Assembly (NCBI RefSeq): GCF_037975245.1
Contig: NC_092582.1
Span: 9,513,501-9,577,500, forward strand
From: Apostichopus japonicus
Taxonomy: Eukaryota; Echinodermata; Holothuroidea; Aspidochirotida; Stichopodidae
Reading direction: 5' to 3'
Length of the DNA: 64,000 nucleotides
The notes under the pieces are model-generated. The model did no database searches and was not told the origin of the DNA. It saw nothing but the letters and a program-made list of their open reading frames with translations. The translations under genes and the position numbers were made by a program. Shown piece by piece: positions 28,101 to 36,350 of this stretch (the stretch's first letter is position 1; each line of letters begins with the position of its first letter).

Positions 28101-31100
28101 TCCACCCACCCCTTCCCCTCGCCCTCCCCCTAAGAAATAAAGATGACAAAGCTACAAAAGGTATGGAAGAGAGTAGTTAAACATGTCATAGTTGGTGTAG
28201 GTGTGCAATATTATACTGTGTAATTCTAGGTATCATTACAGTCTCAATGTTGTAGTTAATGGCTTGCTAATGATTCTTCAATGAGCCCTGCATGCATGCA
28301 TGGCCTAATGTTAATTTCCTCCCACTACAACATTCCCTCAATATCACATTACAATAATCAGGATGTGGTTAATTTATGGTCCCATTTTTGTTTCTCCATG
28401 TTGCTATTACTGATGAAATTAACTCTGTGAAGATATTTTTTATATGTGCCTTCCTGTTATGGGGAAAATTGTACATGTTGACAATTAGAATGACATAGCT
28501 GCTATAAACATGGCATAACCCATACATGGGATTCTACAACATACAAAGAACAGTCACTCATATTTTTGTTTCTTTCAATCATCTTGTGCCAGAATTTTTG
28601 TTGTGCATATTTGTAAGTTATCAATAAAGTTTATTGGAAAAGATCAGGTTTGATTGAGCCCACCAACTCTACTGGTTGGCAATATTAATTGGAACAAACT
28701 TTCAGGGAGGGGGAAGGGGGTTCCTCTTCCCCTAGCCCATCATTCCAGTGCTATAATCCTATCCTTACATTGTACAGTTTCACTATATGTGTTTGTAAGG
28801 GAATTTCTCAATGATAATGGTTATTATTCTTACTTTCTTCATCAGGAATTCCTTTGCCATCTTTACTTCTGCTGTTGGGCTCGCCTTTGTATTCTTCCTA
28901 TTAGCGGTCTTTTTTGTAACGGCTTGGTGTTCCAGAGCTAGTGGCAAAAAACAAGCAAAGAGCCGTCTTGCTCCACGTAAGTTATCTCGCAGTTTTATTC
29001 CTATCATCCATAGAAATGGGGGAAAATATCCCATTTCGTGTAAATTCTAGGACAAACACTGAATATTTTGAAATCTACTCAAAATCTAGAACTTGTGATT
29101 TTCTTTGGGGATAAGACTTGTACATGGACTACTATTTTATTGTCACTGTCAAACTGATTCTATTTCCTACAAACAATTTTAAACTATTAAAAAGTAGTTT
29201 TGAAATCTAACTGCACATCGTGAAAGCAAGGAAGTCTTTGGTTATTGCCATTTAATGGTTAGATCTGTAAGTATTATTAACACAACAGCCAATGGAAACA
29301 AATTATTAAAGGGTTTGTTTCTGTTTCTATTGACCGATCCAGGCCTAGTTAGCCACTTGCAAAGACTATGGAAAATTCAGAAAAATCTCTGGCATTTTTT
29401 TTTGAATTACAATGCACATCAGTGACTGTAAAGGCATATTACTATGAGGAACAAACAGCCCAATAATATTTGCTGATAATAAACAGTTTTCTAACAATCA
29501 TGACCAGATTTATCATGTTAATAAAAATAATAATAATATTTGATTTTTATATAGGGCTGTATTCCAGCGATAGGTCTCAAAGCGCTTAGGCAGACATTAT
29601 ATAATACCTGGTCAATGATATTCCTTTCCCAGAGACAATCCCTTCAGTCGGCTGCAGTTATATACTGCGCCCAAGGACAAGTTACCTCACAGGTACCCAT
29701 TTAACCCCTGGGTGGAGAAAGGCAATTGAGATACAGCATCTTGCCCAAGGATACAACGGGATGCAGTAGGCAGGAGTAGAACCAGCAATCCTTGGATCAC
29801 GAGTCCGACGCCTCAGCCAATTGGCCACCAGGCTCATGTTGTCTATATTTGTTCTTAATGTTTATAATTGGCAGAAAACTGAAAGTGCATTTTTTAGTTA
29901 TGGGGAAATTATTTTGTGTGCATGTTTTTGTTCCTCCATTTCTTTAATGCATTTTATACTATTAACTTTGCCTTCTCTTCGTTTCATTCTCCAGTGATTA
30001 GAGACGACCAGTTTGTCCAAATTTCCAGCCAATCTGGAGAAGAAGGTGTGGACAATTATTCTAGAACAGAATCCAGGTACTTTTATATACTATAGTGCTG
30101 GGGTGGGTAACCTACAGTCCGTGGACCACATGCAGCACGCCAGTCATTTTTTTGCGGCCTGTGAGATGTCTCAAGAAAAAGAAAAAAAAATCAATCTATT
30201 TTACATCTACCCAAAAAAAAAATTCTTCTGTAACCCACATGGATGGACACGATTACATTTGTGTGTTTGTCACGGTAGAAAATATTCTTCACAGACAACT
30301 GCCCGAGAGAGAGGGGAAAAAAACATGTTTTATTTCAAATAGAAACCTTATGAACCTCATTCTTGCTGACTCTTATTTCCCGTTTGGTGACAAAATAGTA
30401 AGGATGTTCTTTAATGACTTCAGTTTGTTCCTTTTATTCCTTTTATGCTATTCAGTACTAAAATAAAATTTCTTGTTTAAATATAGTTTCATTCAGAAAA
30501 GTATGATTGTTGCATGTGATTACATTCACCGACTTAGTAGAAAACTGCCTCAGCCTCCATATGTGGTCTAAAGTGAACAAAAAATCGTTGTGGATCGCCC
30601 TATAGCATCCTCCTCCCTCCCCCACCCCACCCCACCCCTACTCGTCCTTTAGATATTTCTGGATATGCTCCTAGTATGATCAGTTGATTGAATTATAAAT
30701 TCAATCAACCCTCTCCTCTTCCCCCTGTTTCTTTCTTCTCTCCATACCTTGTCTACTAATCCCCTTACATCTATCTCTTTGTGTTCACCGTGCTCATTAA
30801 CCTGTCTGTATTCTGTATGTGTTTTTGTCCCTTCTGTTTCTGTTACTTGTCATTTAGCCTCTGAAGAAGATCCTGCTAGGATCGAAACGTCAGGCCAACT
30901 TACTTTTACAAATTATAAATTCTGTTGTTAAATATTCAAGTTACTGCTGCATGATGGTATAAATCATCTTGATTTCTCTTTTCCAGTAGTCCCACACCCA
31001 GCAGTTTTACCGGTGCTCCGACCTCCTCCCGTGTCTTAGATGAGCAGAATTTAATACAGAACAGACCGAGAGCCAGCTCGTCCCCAGCAAGTGCCCAGCT

Positions 31101-34100
31101 GTCAGTGAGGGCAGTACCCAACCACTACGGAGGAACATCACACTATGGGACTAACCCACGTAAGTCCGCAACTCTGCTTTGCTTTGCATCTCTTTGCGTA
31201 CTGCTTCTCAGCCTTCAATTGATTAATTCCTGTGGAGAAGTTGACGGGTTAATAAAACAAGATTATGGGTAATTTTCTTCATCTCCAGGTCAATACTACA
31301 TCTGCATAGGGTTTTTTTTCACGGCGATGATATGCATTTTTTTCAAATTTGGTGGTATTTGATGCCGTCAATGCAATTCAGTTTGGCAGAGTACTTCTTT
31401 TTCTATACCATACTTAACTCACCGATTCACAGAGGAAAATGACCTTTTTACAAATAAAGTCATATTTTGATAACATTTTCAAATACAGAGGATCCTTTGA
31501 AACGAAGCAAACATTCCATATACATCATCACTTACTGTGGTCATTCCAGGCGGGGGGAGGGAGGGGGGGAAGGGGGGAAGAATCAAGAGTTTAACCAGTT
31601 AAAATAGTTACATCCAATCTACCAACTAGTGAGACAAGGTCTTGAACTAACAGCGTGAAATATTGCCTGCCTACCGGAATATCCCTTTCATGCTTGAAAC
31701 GATGCACAACATACTTGTGTGCTCTTTACTGAATGACATAGCAGAGCCAGTTAGTTCTATCTGTCAAAGTTGATGATTCTCAAACTTATGAATACACATT
31801 ACAAAGATAGAAATTATAATGTACATTGTAGATCACCAAATGAATAGTAGAGTATTGAATGTTACTGTGAATCAATTCTATCTTTCGGTCCTCCTGTTGG
31901 CCCATTGTGCAAATCATATCAGACATATCTACATTTGCAAATAATATCTACGATAACGAATGTAATAAATAATTAGTCGATTGATCACAGAAAATTGACG
32001 ACTTTTGGATCAGTCCATTGAATTGGTGATCTTGGCATGTAGTCTAGAAAAGATTGCAAATGAATGACAATGGAGTGAAACATATTTGGATTTTTCTATC
32101 ATAGTTTGCTAATTATATTATTAATTTGTACCATCATTAAAATTACAGCTGTTTTGCTCACAGCAGTTCATTATATTGGTGAGTATGTTCAACACATTAA
32201 AAATTGCCCAAATTACCAAATCTTTGCAAAGGACATTTTATTTGCTTTTTGATTTCTCAATATGATTTTGGTTTAAATTTGGCAGCAACATACCATCTCT
32301 TTTGGAGCCCTTTTTCCATTTTTTTATTCATACTTTTGCATATTTTGTTTAAGTGGGGAACAGAAAATGCCTTGTCCCAGTAAGTATATTCACAAAGCTA
32401 CTGCTGTGTTTGGTTGCTTGTATTCACATCAGCTTATCGGTTAGTATCCCAAACTATGCAGAACAAAAACCATTTGCCAAAGAGCGAAGAGCTACTACTA
32501 AATTTGGCAGCAACACCATCGCTTTTGGAGCCCTTTGTTTTCATCTTTTTTCATACTTTTGCATATTTTGTTTAAGTCGGGAACAAAAAACCCATTGTCC
32601 CAGTAGGTTTATTAACAAAGCTACTGCTATGTCTGGTTGCTTTAGAACACATCAGCTTATCGGTTTATATACCAAACTATACAAACAAAAACCATTTGCC
32701 AAAGAGCGAAGAGCTACTACTAAATTTGGCAGCAACACCATCGCTTTTGGAGCCCTTTTTTTCATTTTGTTTCATACTTTTGCATATTTTGTTTAAGTCG
32801 GGAACAAAAAACGCATTGTCCCAGTAGGTTTATTCAAAACGCTACTGCTATGTTTGGTTGCTTGAGTTCACATCAGCTTATTGATATATACCAAACTATG
32901 CAGAACAAAACCACTTTGCCAAAGAGTGTCTGTAAAAACAGTATAATAATCACTGAATTTCAAATGCTTGGCTGGCATTCCTGTATATTCATTGTCTCGC
33001 TACGTTTATCAGTTGAATGATTTGTGCACGCAAGGAGGCTGCCTAATAATACCCTTTTATAAATTGTGCAATGGGTTTCAATACAGATATAGGGACAATT
33101 GTTAAAATATAAAGTGAGTAAACAGTCTAGTCTGTTGTTTACCTAACACTTATTTTTGGGCAAATTCACCTGCTAAGCTAGCAAAGCTTATCACTATATT
33201 GACACTATTGAGTGGTACAATCATCCCATCGTAATGATTCAAGAGTATTAGGTGCTACCATTCTTGGCTACTGATACAAAACAAATTTCATCACTTTCAA
33301 CATTTGATATAGGAATTAGTTCCTAAAGTGTGAAATTTGAGGGGAAGGAGGCATTGCCTAGCAAATGAATATGTGATAACAATGCAAAAATTACCCCCCC
33401 CCCCCCTATTTTTTCAAATTCAATTGTATTCTTATGGGACAGACACCCTTGTTTTAACTGTAACTTTTTAAATTACAGATTGACTCAAATATCTCCTAGT
33501 TCCTTCTGGTTTTGTCAATACATTGGCCTGTGATATCTGTTTAACTACAAACTTTTTCACAAACACTGACTGTTTGTTTTTCCACACTTTATTTACCTTG
33601 CTAACGTCCACCAGGACTGTAGGTATAATGTGCATATAAGGCTTTCGTCTAAAGTCCTTGTTATTGCTGCCATGAAGTACCTGTTGGATTCACTGCATTG
33701 CACTGTTCAAGCAGAAGGAAGTACAGTATATGATTTATATGTTGTGTTACATATCTATATCATTTGTGTGCAATTTTAGCATAACATTGTCAAATATTGA
33801 TGCTGCAGGAATTCTTAGAACAGGGAGCGAAAGTCGTTTATGTCGTTCTTATTAACCTGCAAAAGTACAAAATAAATAATCATAATTCATTGGCTGTTTC
33901 ACTTTCTGTTGCCTTAGTAACATGTTGAGAGTAATAGATGTGTCATAGTAGGCTATTTAGTATCATCATCAAGAGTGACTGGTATATATAGGTACTCTTT
34001 ACCTGATGTATGAGATGTACTGTATATATATTAGCATCAATACTGTACTAAGTGTGGTAGCATAGGTATTAAACCTGTCCATTATCTTATTGCTAATTGC

Positions 34101-34852
34101 TATACAAATTGGGCCAATATTGCTATGTTGATACTTGCAAGTTCCATTCACTGAAGTGCACACACACTATTTCCAGTATTTGATGAGATAATAAGCTTCC
34201 TAATCCTGAAAACACAAACTGTAAACACTAAATATAAGAAACTGCTAAATATAACTGCTCAACTGCAAACTGCTCAATATAAGAAACAAAGTGATGTGTG
34301 TATGGATACCATATATAATTAGCATGATATCAATATTGTGCTGTTGTTGTTGATTAATATAACATTAAGTGTTGACATATGCATAGATGTGCAAGTTGTG
34401 ATAATTTTACTTCATCATTCAATTACAGGACAAGAAACCAGCAGATCAGCCAGGTCCCTGGATACATCCCCAGACCAATTGGATGATCTTTATCAGAAAG
34501 TGAGTACAAAATCAATGTTAAATTTTGTAAAGTGTTATATGACAGAATCTTTCCTGTATTTGTTAAAAATGTTTTGCAAGTCTAGGGAAGGCGTTCAGGG
34601 TTAGTGTTTACAATCAACTTTCTCTAGATTTTAAATGGCAAGGTGAAATCACCCCTGTGTTATTTTTTTTACTGACCTCAAATGTATTGTTCTTTTCAGG
34701 TGAACAGGACGTCGCGTGGTCCGAGTAGATTCAAGAAGGACAGCTTGGCAGCCATAGCGGCGTTACTTGACCAGGAGGAGAGCGACAATGAAGGGAGACC
34801 GCCAGATAGTCCACCATCAGTAGTGATCGCAGATCAAAGGACAATACTGTAA
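1462..34852 (+). CDS. Ig/FN3 transmembrane adhesion or guidance receptor (3' part, 25 exons)
   Basis: The exons join as 1462-1584, 2762-2915, 3216-3334, 5189-5464, 7081-7347, 9339-9542, 10620-10688, 13006-13129, 16828-17003, 19186-19320, 20398-20574, 21337-21407, 21826-22045, 22814-22884, 23048-23171, 24176-24286, 25547-25693, 26871-27059, 27701-27809, 28846-28976, 29995-30076, 30987-31159, 32149-32178, 34429-34499 and 34700-34852. All phases agree, giving 1,167 codons plus a stop. Rough residues within the window: Ig1 end 1-41, Ig2 42-132, Ig3 133-224, Ig4 225-313, Ig5 314-404, FN3 repeats 405-919, stalk 920-955, membrane helix about 957-982, then a cytoplasmic tail. Ig domains show the Cys...Trp...(D)xGxYxC pattern. 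Such proteins act at the cell surface in adhesion or axon guidance. The count of at least five Ig plus five FN3 resembles the L1/neuroglian or DCC/protogenin classes, but I see neither an FIGQY ankyrin motif nor a DCC-type tail, so the subfamily is left open. The start is not in the window. Confidence 0.88.
1735..2180. repeat. Degenerate ~60-bp tandem repeat in intron 1
   Basis: A motif of the type accaaggggaattatatg followed by tgtactcatactcg recurs near 1888, 1938, 1998, 2062 and 2125 with many substitutions. Open frames through it are by-products of the repeat. Confidence 0.7.
2762..2915 (+). CDS. Receptor exon 2: first half of Ig2
   Basis: The acceptor is tttctaatag and the donor is gtaagt. 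It encodes the Ig2 B and C strands, with Cys in LSLTCAASG and Trp in TLRWLKDN. It enters in phase 1 and leaves in phase 2. Confidence 0.85.
3216..3334 (+). CDS. Receptor exon 3: second half of Ig2
   Basis: The acceptor is tttctttcacag and the donor is gtgagt. It encodes the F-strand cysteine in [14 protein letters not shown], closing the Ig2 fold. It ends in phase 1. Confidence 0.85.
4129..4166. repeat. (TA)n microsatellite
   Basis: A run of TA dinucleotides of about 36 bp lies in the intron between exons 3 and 4. Confidence 0.9.
5189..5464 (+). CDS. Receptor exon 4: complete Ig3
   Basis: The acceptor is ttttttctag and the donor is gtgagt. One exon carries a whole Ig domain: Cys in [11 protein letters not shown], Trp in [10 protein letters not shown], and [11 protein letters not shown]. 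It is phase 1 at both ends, so this domain is a symmetrical module. Confidence 0.9.
7081..7347 (+). CDS. Receptor exon 5: complete Ig4
   Basis: The acceptor is catcatcag and the donor is gtaagt. It encodes a whole Ig domain with Cys in VTFHCMAEG, Trp in TISWAYNHG, and [11 protein letters not shown]. It is phase 1 at both ends. Confidence 0.9.
8950..9318. mobile_element. Inverted-repeat MITE, copy A, next to exon 6
   Basis: The ends are imperfect inverted repeats of the type aaaggnactgaagactcg, seen at 8951 and, inverted, at about 9295-9318. A shorter copy of the same family lies in reverse orientation at 49690-49855. The right end stops about 20 bases before the exon 6 acceptor. No transposase is visible and the superfamily is unknown. 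Confidence 0.6.
9339..9542 (+). CDS. Receptor exon 6: first part of Ig5
   Basis: The acceptor is cactatttcag and the donor is gtaaaa. It encodes Ig5 with Cys in [10 protein letters not shown] and Trp in TFSWLKETN. It ends in phase 1 just before the F strand, which the next exon supplies. Confidence 0.83.
10620..10688 (+). CDS. Receptor exon 7: end of Ig5
   Basis: This short exon has acceptor attgtttacag and donor gtgagt. It encodes [12 protein letters not shown], the F and G strands that close Ig5. It is phase 1 at both ends. Confidence 0.85.
11431..12063. repeat. Three tandem copies of a ~215-bp unit in intron 7
   Basis: Copies start at 11431, 11646 and 11865, each with gttgatcaatttttgcaata or a close variant and ending near acacatgtaagctaataata. 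They differ by few substitutions, so the duplication is recent. The third copy carries a longer T run near 12005-12024. Confidence 0.92.
12715..12873. repeat. Four tandem copies of a ~41-bp G-rich unit
   Basis: The unit contains ttggggtgggaggtggggta followed by aagtatgactgggtcc. The ggggtggg blocks start at 12723, 12763, 12804 and 12844. The + strand is G-rich and T-rich. Confidence 0.92.
13006..13129 (+). CDS. Receptor exon 8: first half of FN3-1
   Basis: The acceptor is tttactcttag and the donor is gttagt. It encodes the start of a fibronectin III domain, with the conserved Trp in [13 protein letters not shown] and FDLEYRMR. It ends in phase 2. Confidence 0.83.
13437..14690 (-). mobile_element. 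5'-truncated, internally deleted LINE, antisense
   Basis: Read on the minus strand, it holds the end of ORF2 of a CR1/L2/Jockey-type LINE: an FKKGDP...ENYRP reverse-transcriptase block (about 14545-14690), then directly the FADDTNIFF active-site block (about 14520), then the C-terminal domain ending at 13704. The segment expected between the two blocks is missing. A 3'UTR with a hairpin (13485-13532) and a tail of ATA-rich repeats follow. The family matches the pieces at 38475-38620 and 55930-60476. Confidence 0.85.
13704..14390 (-). pseudogene. LINE reverse transcriptase C-terminal remnant
   Basis: This open frame of 228 codons is homologous to the end of ORF2 at about 59,640-60,326: [19 protein letters not shown] here matches STRFLGVYIDHELKWCDHI there. 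It holds the region after the RT active site (thumb and C-terminal domain). It cannot make a working enzyme because the catalytic core is incomplete upstream. Confidence 0.85.
14840..15565. repeat. ATACA-type satellite (about 720 bp)
   Basis: This is a long low-complexity tract made of attacaatac, aatacaatat and actatacaat in varying order. Longer sub-blocks (about 130-150 bp, with ataatttaatacattacaat) recur near 14990, 15090 and 15250. It lies in intron 8 of the receptor gene. Confidence 0.93.
16828..17003 (+). CDS. Receptor exon 9: second half of FN3-1
   Basis: The acceptor is cctccatag and the donor is gtcagt. It encodes FN3-1 strands E-G, with [18 protein letters not shown], the usual Tyr-x-hydrophobic-x-Val pattern. 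It ends in phase 1. Its last ~45 bases and donor are the seed of the tandem array that follows. Confidence 0.87.
16958..18655. repeat. 193-bp tandem array of an exon end plus splice donor
   Basis: The marker tagtatttgg occurs at 17011, 17204, 17397, 17590, 17783, 17976, 18169, 18362 and 18555, an exact 193-bp period over nine copies. Each unit holds two related half-units, both containing ctgtgtcaggtcagtttag. One half also carries a copy of the exon 9 end (cactatgttgcatatactcc). Alternating variants (gacccc/gttccc, gtcacta/gtcgcta) give a partial 386-bp higher-order pattern. Confidence 0.97.
19186..19320 (+). CDS. Receptor exon 10: first half of FN3-2
   Basis: The acceptor is ctattcacag and the donor is gtgagta. 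It encodes FN3-2 with Trp in [13 protein letters not shown] and [11 protein letters not shown]. It ends in phase 1. The donor bases are also the left target-site duplication of the transposon that follows directly. Confidence 0.87.
19328..19635. mobile_element. hAT-like MITE inserted on the exon 10 splice donor
   Basis: It is 308 bp long. It starts with caggcgcatagcgaag and ends with the inverse of caggcgcgtagtgagg, and is flanked by a perfect 8-bp duplication tgtgagta (19320-19327 and 19636-19643). An 8-bp duplication and CAG-type ends fit the hAT superfamily. It shares an internal ~100-bp module with elements at 39190-39459, 40545-40640 and 42186-42285. It encodes no transposase. Confidence 0.92.
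19782..19901. repeat. Near-perfect 57-bp inverted repeat
   Basis: Arms at 19782-19838 and 19845-19901 are reverse complements with about three differences and a 6-base spacer. Each arm contains tctctgaagaagatcctgc followed by taggatcgaa. The same motif occurs once, uninverted, at 30857-30914. Confidence 0.93.
20398..20574 (+). CDS. Receptor exon 11: second half of FN3-2
   Basis: The acceptor is cttatttttag and the donor is gttaga. It encodes [20 protein letters not shown] and ends with VTATA. Two cysteines (in FQVCGA and LGNCSYN) are extra for an FN3 domain and could form a local disulfide. It ends in phase 1. Confidence 0.86.
21337..21407 (+). CDS. Receptor exon 12: start of FN3-3
   Basis: The acceptor is tcttgatag and the donor is gtgagt. 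It encodes [12 protein letters not shown]...VITVSWS, the A-B strands with the conserved Trp. It ends in phase 0, the same place as exon 14 in FN3-4. Confidence 0.84.
21826..22045 (+). CDS. Receptor exon 13: rest of FN3-3
   Basis: The acceptor is ttttttctcag and the donor is gtacac. It encodes [30 protein letters not shown] and a closing TAR segment, all typical of FN3. It ends in phase 1. Confidence 0.87.
22814..22884 (+). CDS. Receptor exon 14: start of FN3-4
   Basis: The acceptor is ttctgtttag and the donor is gtaagc. It encodes [11 protein letters not shown]...LILSWE. Its 71-base length and phase 0 end match exon 12, suggesting the two FN3 repeats arose by duplication. Confidence 0.84.
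23048..23171 (+). CDS. Receptor exon 15: middle of FN3-4
   Basis: The acceptor is tgattttcag and the donor is gtaggt. It encodes [15 protein letters not shown], the C-C' region of the FN3 fold. It ends in phase 1. Confidence 0.83.
23985..24035 (-). other. tRNA-like fragment (possible SINE head remnant)
   Basis: On the minus strand, tacctcagttggtagagcac resembles a tRNA D-arm and A box and is followed by an anticodon-stem-like stretch. No B box or acceptor stem follows, so it is not a working tRNA gene. It is probably a decayed tRNA-derived repeat. Confidence 0.4.
24176..24286 (+). CDS. Receptor exon 16: end of FN3-4
   Basis: The acceptor is taatcctcag and the donor is gtaggt. It encodes [20 protein letters not shown] and ends with AATADG. 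It is phase 1 at both ends. Confidence 0.86.
25547..25693 (+). CDS. Receptor exon 17: first half of FN3-5
   Basis: The acceptor is ataaatttcag and the donor is gtaagg. It encodes [11 protein letters not shown], the Trp in ALLKWSAP, and [12 protein letters not shown]. It ends in phase 1. Confidence 0.86.
26871..27059 (+). CDS. Receptor exon 18: second half of FN3-5
   Basis: The acceptor is acaacacag, with a weak pyrimidine tract, and the donor is gttagt. It encodes [20 protein letters not shown] and [12 protein letters not shown], the last FN3 strands. It ends in phase 1. Confidence 0.84.
27701..27809 (+). CDS. Receptor exon 19: extracellular stalk
   Basis: The acceptor is attcccgcag and the donor is gtaagt. 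It encodes about 36 residues rich in Ser, Thr, Asp and Glu, a linker between FN3-5 and the membrane, ending DWTLLGLPL. It ends in phase 2. The Ser/Thr content suggests O-glycosylation; this is inference. Confidence 0.8.
28846..28976 (+). CDS. Receptor exon 20: transmembrane helix
   Basis: The acceptor is ttcttcatcag and the donor is gtaagt. It encodes one hydrophobic helix (from [10 protein letters not shown] to FFVTAW), then the basic stop-transfer stretch [11 protein letters not shown]. This fixes the protein as type I with the Ig/FN3 part outside. It ends in phase 1. Confidence 0.9.
29520..29833 (-). mobile_element. tRNA-derived SINE, minus strand
   Basis: Read on the minus strand it starts with a tRNA-like head: A box tggccaattgg (29817-29827) and B box ggttctactcc (29772-29782). 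It ends in an ATT-repeat tail at 29520-29540. A 7-bp target duplication tcatgtt flanks it (29513-29519 and 29834-29840). It lies in the intron between exons 20 and 21. Confidence 0.88.
29995..30076 (+). CDS. Receptor exon 21: juxtamembrane cytoplasmic tail
   Basis: The acceptor is cattctccag and the donor is gtactt. It encodes [18 protein letters not shown], then DNYSRTES. The tyrosine in DNYS could be a phosphorylation or adaptor site; this is inference. It ends in phase 2. Confidence 0.78.
30857..30914 (+). repeat. Single copy of the gaagaagatcctgctaggatc terminal motif
   Basis: It matches an arm of the inverted repeat at 19782-19901, here with atcgaaacgtcaggcc. A pyrimidine-rich stretch of about 130 bp precedes it. 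I read it as the end of a truncated retroelement, possibly Penelope-like, from memory of similar motifs; this is not proven. Confidence 0.7.
30987..31159 (+). CDS. Receptor exon 22: Ser/Pro-rich cytoplasmic tail
   Basis: The acceptor is ctcttttccag and the donor is gtaagt. It encodes a Ser/Pro/Ala-rich segment ending in [13 protein letters not shown]. No known catalytic domain is visible. It ends in phase 1. Confidence 0.8.
32149..32178 (+). CDS. Receptor exon 23: possible 30-nt microexon
   Basis: The acceptor is taaaattacag and the donor is gtgagt. It adds [10 protein letters not shown] (ten residues) without changing frame, being phase 1 at both ends. Exon 22 can also join exon 24 directly in frame, so this is a candidate alternatively spliced cassette. 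Support is only the splice sites and frame. Confidence 0.5.
32277..32938. repeat. Three tandem copies of a ~223-bp unit
   Basis: Copies start at 32277, 32502 and 32724 with atttggcagcaacaccatcg or a variant and include ccatttgccaaagagcgaag. The copies are very similar. An open frame through the first two is a by-product. Confidence 0.94.
34429..34499 (+). CDS. Receptor exon 24: cytoplasmic tail
   Basis: The acceptor is ttcaattacag and the donor is gtgagt. It encodes [19 protein letters not shown] then LYQK, an acidic and Ser-rich segment. It ends in phase 0. Confidence 0.8.
34700..34852 (+). CDS. Receptor exon 25: C-terminus and stop
   Basis: The acceptor is ttcttttcag. It encodes [20 protein letters not shown], an acidic and Pro-rich stretch, and ends ADQRTIL with TAA at 34850-34852. 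The final residues do not clearly match a PDZ-binding motif. Confidence 0.86.
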   Translation: MNRTSRGPSRFKKDSLAAIAALLDQEESDNEGRPPDSPPSVVIADQRTIL

Positions 34853-36350
34853 ATAACTAAATAAATAACCAAATAAATAAATAACTAAATAGAGTGTGTG
34901 TGTATTCAGACAGATCAGAGGCTTAACATTCCACCATGGAGAGAGGAAACAACTCAAAACATAGCAAGCTGTGTTAAAGAGAAGAGAAATACGCCAGTGT
35001 GATAATGATGATGATGATGATTTCAAAGGTGACTTTTTACTGCAACAATGTGGCAAATACTTGATCGCTATTTCGTTCTTTTTTGAAAGAACTGAGGAAT
35101 AGTGCCATGGTCTGCAACCTATGGATTTGCTACCGAATATTTGAGTTGCAAAGGATTTTCGATTGGGTCGCAAGATCGTTTTAGAAATTGAAGGAATATC
35201 TAAGTGGAATCATCGTTGTCATGGACACGGTGGCCTTGTGAACCAATCTCAGGATTGTTTTGTGTCTTCTTCAAGCCAAGATAGATGATCTTGTAGCAAG
35301 ACACCAGAGCCAACCACCATGACATGTGATATGATAATGGTAAATCCAAGGGGGACTGCCGGTCTTATGTACAAGGTCTTCTATAGTGAAATGAGCTTCC
35401 AAAGTACAGACTTATCATAGTCCCAAGTGGGTTACTTATGCCTGAATAATCTACCCAACCTTTTGTTGCCTTCAAGCACTGGGCTGAATGTGGTATCATT
35501 CCACCGAGAGCAGTATATATTTTTGGAGTATTTTTACAGACATCGGGCTGGTTATTCGAGTGAACCTGATGGGCATGTAGAACAAGTAATAAGAAGGAAT
35601 TTGAAATGTCAGATAAAAGTAATGGAATATCATGAATTAAAGAATACCCTATTAGTTTGTGATAGGAATAGTGTAGTGAAATTATTTGATTTATACCAAT
35701 CATCTGTGTCCTTATCATATTTTCTGCTTCCTGTTCTGACTGTTTTTACAGAAATTAAGGCTACCCAACTTACTACCACAAACCGTCAATATATGGAATG
35801 AGAATATACGTAAATGTGCATGTACTTAATAGCCAATATCTTAAAGCTAACACAGAAGGCAAATAAGTTGATGTATTGAAATTGTAAATATTGCATTTGT
35901 TTACTTATTTATATAAATCAAGATTTTTTTTCTTCTTCTTGCAAATGTTTAATAGATGTGTGCTGTGTTTATTTTTAAAGGAAAGTTTAACCATTGAGTT
36001 TTGCATCAAATCATGTTTCTTTATAACCCATTTCTTACATTCCCATTAGTAAATTGTATGCCCTACTGCTTAAGTTTTTGCTCTGATAGAAGCTACGTCA
36101 TTTTCTCTTTTAACCGTACATGTGTTCACTATGTTATAAAAATTAAAAAAATTGAACATAAATTTGTGGAAACCATGCAATTTAAATGCAGACCACCGTT
36201 GATGCTTCCTTGCAAAACATCTTTGTTTATTTATATCCTCTTTCAATTTTCTCACTCCTTGCGATTTGATAAAAGCATTTTTTTGATGAAACACTTGTAA
36301 TATCTGTATGGACAATAGGCTATTCAATAAACCTGTGCAATTATGCCATT
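34853..36350 (+). other. 3'UTR of the receptor gene
   Basis: No splice signal or coding pattern follows the stop. The first canonical signal I would trust is AATAAA at 36326-36331, giving a 3'UTR of about 1.5 kb. Open frames here (for example 35427-35801) show no recognisable domain. Confidence 0.6.
36326..36331 (+). terminator. Poly(A) signal AATAAA
   Basis: A canonical AATAAA lies in gctattcaataaacctgtg, about 1.47 kb after the receptor stop codon. It is the likely cleavage signal of that transcript, but earlier signals cannot be excluded. Confidence 0.55.

Noticed and set aside
32353-32796. 147-codon open frame with repeated segments
   Set aside because: The frame follows the ~223-bp tandem repeat inside a receptor intron; it has no independent support.
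35427-35801. 124-codon open frame after the receptor gene
   Set aside because: It lies in the probable 3'UTR with no domain and no splice signals.
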